This document shows, piece after piece, positions 62,737-64,000 of a stretch of 64,000 bases of DNA. The stretch comes from Rhodococcus qingshengii (GTDB lineage: Bacteria > Actinomycetota > Actinomycetes > Mycobacteriales > Mycobacteriaceae): assembly GCF_021025955.1 (NCBI RefSeq), contig NZ_JAJNCL010000007.1, positions 1 to 64,000 of the forward strand, in the 5' to 3' direction. Position 1 is the first letter of the stretch. Each line of letters opens with the position of its first letter. The notes beneath the pieces were generated by a model. The model was not told the origin of the DNA. It saw only the letters and a list, made by a program, of their open reading frames with translations, and did not search any database. Made by a program: the position numbers and the translations under genes.

Positions 62737-63413
62737 CAGATGTCCGTCTGGTCGTATCCGGTCAGAACGGTCACGCGCTGACCTGCATTGACGGCGCTCA
62801 GTGCAGATATCAACTCTGCAGATTTATTGCCCTTCTTCATTTGCGCGGTGTAGTACAGCTCATTGAGCGCACCCGATCGCGCCGAATCAGTAGAGACCAA
62901 CTCGAACTCCGAGCAGTGTTTGATGAGTACGTCCTCGACGTATGCGACGTATTCCTGTCCAGGCGGAACCTGAACCTTGACAACCTGACGCTGGACATCG
63001 AGCTTGAACCAGTTGAACTTGTACATGATCAACATGACAAGACACACCGCTACAGTCGCAGCGATCGCCAGAACATAGAAGCGGGTGCCCGTCGTCATAC
63101 CGATCGCCATCGCCAGGAAAATGAACCCGACGTCCCGGGTTTCCTTGATCGCGTTGCGGAATCGGATCACCGACAACGCGCCGACCAAAGCGAATGCGCG
63201 AGCGACGTTGGACCCGACGACAAGCATGATCAGCGAAACGATCATGCCCACCATGACCAATGTCTGCACATACGATTGGCTGTACGAGACGTTCTTGTGT
63301 GTGTATCGATAGACCCAGCCGATGATGGCGGAGAGAACGAACGCCAACGACAACGACACGATGATGTCGAAAGTGGAGAATGTTCCACTCAGGTCCTGTA
63401 TCTCGAAGTTCAT
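62736..63413 (-). CDS. DUF4956 membrane protein
   Basis: A protein of 225 residues with four hydrophobic segments (DIIVSLSLAFVLSAIIGWVY, TLVMVGMIVSLIMLVVGSNVA, AFALVGALSVIRFRNAIKET, VLAIAATVAVCLVMLIMY) and a cytosolic C-terminal domain (VQVPPGQEYVAYVEDVLIKH). The ALSVIRFRNAIKETRDVGFIF stretch is the DUF4956 signature. DUF4956 genes are often found beside VTC polyphosphate polymerases and CotH proteins, as here; the function is unknown. Confidence 0.9.
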   Translation of the reverse strand: MNFEIQDLSGTFSTFDIIVSLSLAFVLSAIIGWVYRYTHKNVSYSQSYVQTLVMVGMIVSLIMLVVGSNVARAFALVGALSVIRFRNAIKETRDVGFIFLAMAIGMTTGTRFYVLAIAATVAVCLVMLIMYKFNWFKLDVQRQVVKVQVPPGQEYVAYVEDVLIKHCSEFELVSTDSARSGALNELYYTAQMKKGNKSAELISALSAVNAGQRVTVLTGYDQTDI

Positions 63414-63461
63414 GGTTTCCTGTTTCGGTGTTGGGAGTGGATGCTCAATAGTGCTGTCGGA

Positions 63462-64000
63462 TCACGCGATACGTGTGCGGTGCCGAAGTAGATCTTCCGG
63501 TGCGCGACTGTCGAAACCTGCGGGCATCGCCAATTCCGGTGCACCGCTACGTGATCGAGGGGCCATGCCGAAGGCCTCGATCGATTGACAATATTTCGAT
63601 ACTCGAATGATGGACATATTCATTCGCGCCGTCATATCCGTAGCCCAATAAGGCACTCGTTCATTGGCTTTGAGTTCCACGATCGCGAGCTTCGGAGGGA
63701 TGATGAACCTGTTCTCCGCTCCCGAAGCGAAGTGGAAGTCTCGGTCCCGCCCGTGCACCTTGTGATCGATGGTCACACGCAGCCCGAGATCGGCTTCCGT
63801 ACCGACGTACGCCTCCCGCAGATACCCAGTGGTCACTATCGGACGAAGATCAAGATTTCCCATCAGCGTTGTCACTTCGTTGACGAATGGACGTTGCGAA
63901 ATATCGACATCGATTTCTTCTCGACCGTCGAGCCACCGCTGCGCGGTCCCGTACGGCAGCGCGATCCGTCGCTTCTGCGTGACTCGATTGACCCGCTGCT
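63462..64000 (-). CDS. VTC-domain polyphosphate polymerase, C-terminal part
   Basis: The frame is open to the right window edge, so the N-terminus is outside. The visible 179 codons show the VTC tunnel-domain pattern: VNRVTQKRRIALPYGTAQRW, PFVNEVTTLMGNLDLRPIV, YVGTEADLGLRVTIDHKVHGRD, and LAIVELKANERVPYW with the ELK motif. Basic residues (KRR, R in LRVT, K in HKVH, K in ELK) line the polyphosphate tunnel in VTC4. It should polymerise ATP gamma-phosphate into polyphosphate. DUF4956 and CotH-like genes follow on the same strand (gap 48 bp). Confidence 0.85.
   Translation of the reverse strand, partial: QRVNRVTQKRRIALPYGTAQRWLDGREEIDVDISQRPFVNEVTTLMGNLDLRPIVTTGYLREAYVGTEADLGLRVTIDHKVHGRDRDFHFASGAENRFIIPPKLAIVELKANERVPYWATDMTARMNMSIIRVSKYCQSIEAFGMAPRSRSGAPELAMPAGFDSRAPEDLLRHRTRIA

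Overview
The window comes from a high-GC actinobacterium of the mycolic-acid group, most likely Rhodococcus. The right-central block (ino1, padR, a DUF5318 gene, ponA1, a GT87 gene, rpsF-ssb-rpsR-rplI, dnaB) keeps the gene order known around Rv0046c-Rv0058 of Mycobacterium tuberculosis. The 13E12/DUF222 HNH gene with an SOS box, the WhiB gene and frequent GTG/TTG starts fit the same assignment. I saw no rRNA, tRNA or CRISPR array.

Layout. 1-12.3 kb: the 3' end of a class III aminotransferase, an NCS2 nucleobase permease, a molybdenum hydroxylase operon of the form II 'Cox' type (M, S, L, G), a hydantoinase/oxoprolinase pair and an NmrA-like oxidoreductase. Together they look like a catabolic locus for an N-heterocycle or nucleobase-like compound. 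12.3-19 kb: a YdcF-like membrane protein, then a NitT/Ssu-type ABC transporter operon divergent from an IclR regulator, an alpha/beta hydrolase and a RidA protein. 19-20.4 kb: a retron, made of a reverse transcriptase and a recognisable msr-msd RNA gene directly upstream. 20.5-29.2 kb: a tightly overlapping minus-strand operon with an SsuABC-like transporter, a DszB-like sulfinate desulfinase that keeps Cys/His/Arg catalytic residues, two luciferase-like flavin monooxygenases, a class II aldolase-like protein and a leaderless binding-protein-like gene, under a divergent IclR regulator. This is best read as organosulfur acquisition.

29-37.4 kb: an NfeD/slipin pair, an SOS-box-controlled DUF222-HNH gene, a PdxR-like MocR regulator divergent from a flavin split-barrel oxidase, an FadH-like flavoprotein and a 2-oxoglutarate/Fe oxygenase. 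37.4-53.2 kb: the conserved core block (inositol phosphate synthase, PadR, three tandem DUF1707 paralogues, PonA1, two GT87 membrane glycosyltransferases, ribosomal proteins, SSB, replicative helicase). 53.2-55.9 kb: a gene-poor, partly decayed stretch with a 29-bp-period repeat, small ORFs and a WhiB gene. 55.9-58.3 kb: two CNNM/CorC-type proteins. 59.4-64 kb: a phosphate-themed minus-strand cluster comprising a VTC-type polyphosphate polymerase (cut by the window end), DUF4956 membrane protein, CotH-type kinase, DUF47/PhoU-like protein and PiT phosphate transporter.

The strongest hunt result is the retron: 22-nt a1/a2 arms containing 12 uninterrupted base pairs, two short-loop msr hairpins, a long msd hairpin, and an RT with an N-terminal extension of about 95 residues but no separate effector gene. 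Next come the DszB-like organosulfur operon and the VTC/DUF4956/CotH/PiT cluster.
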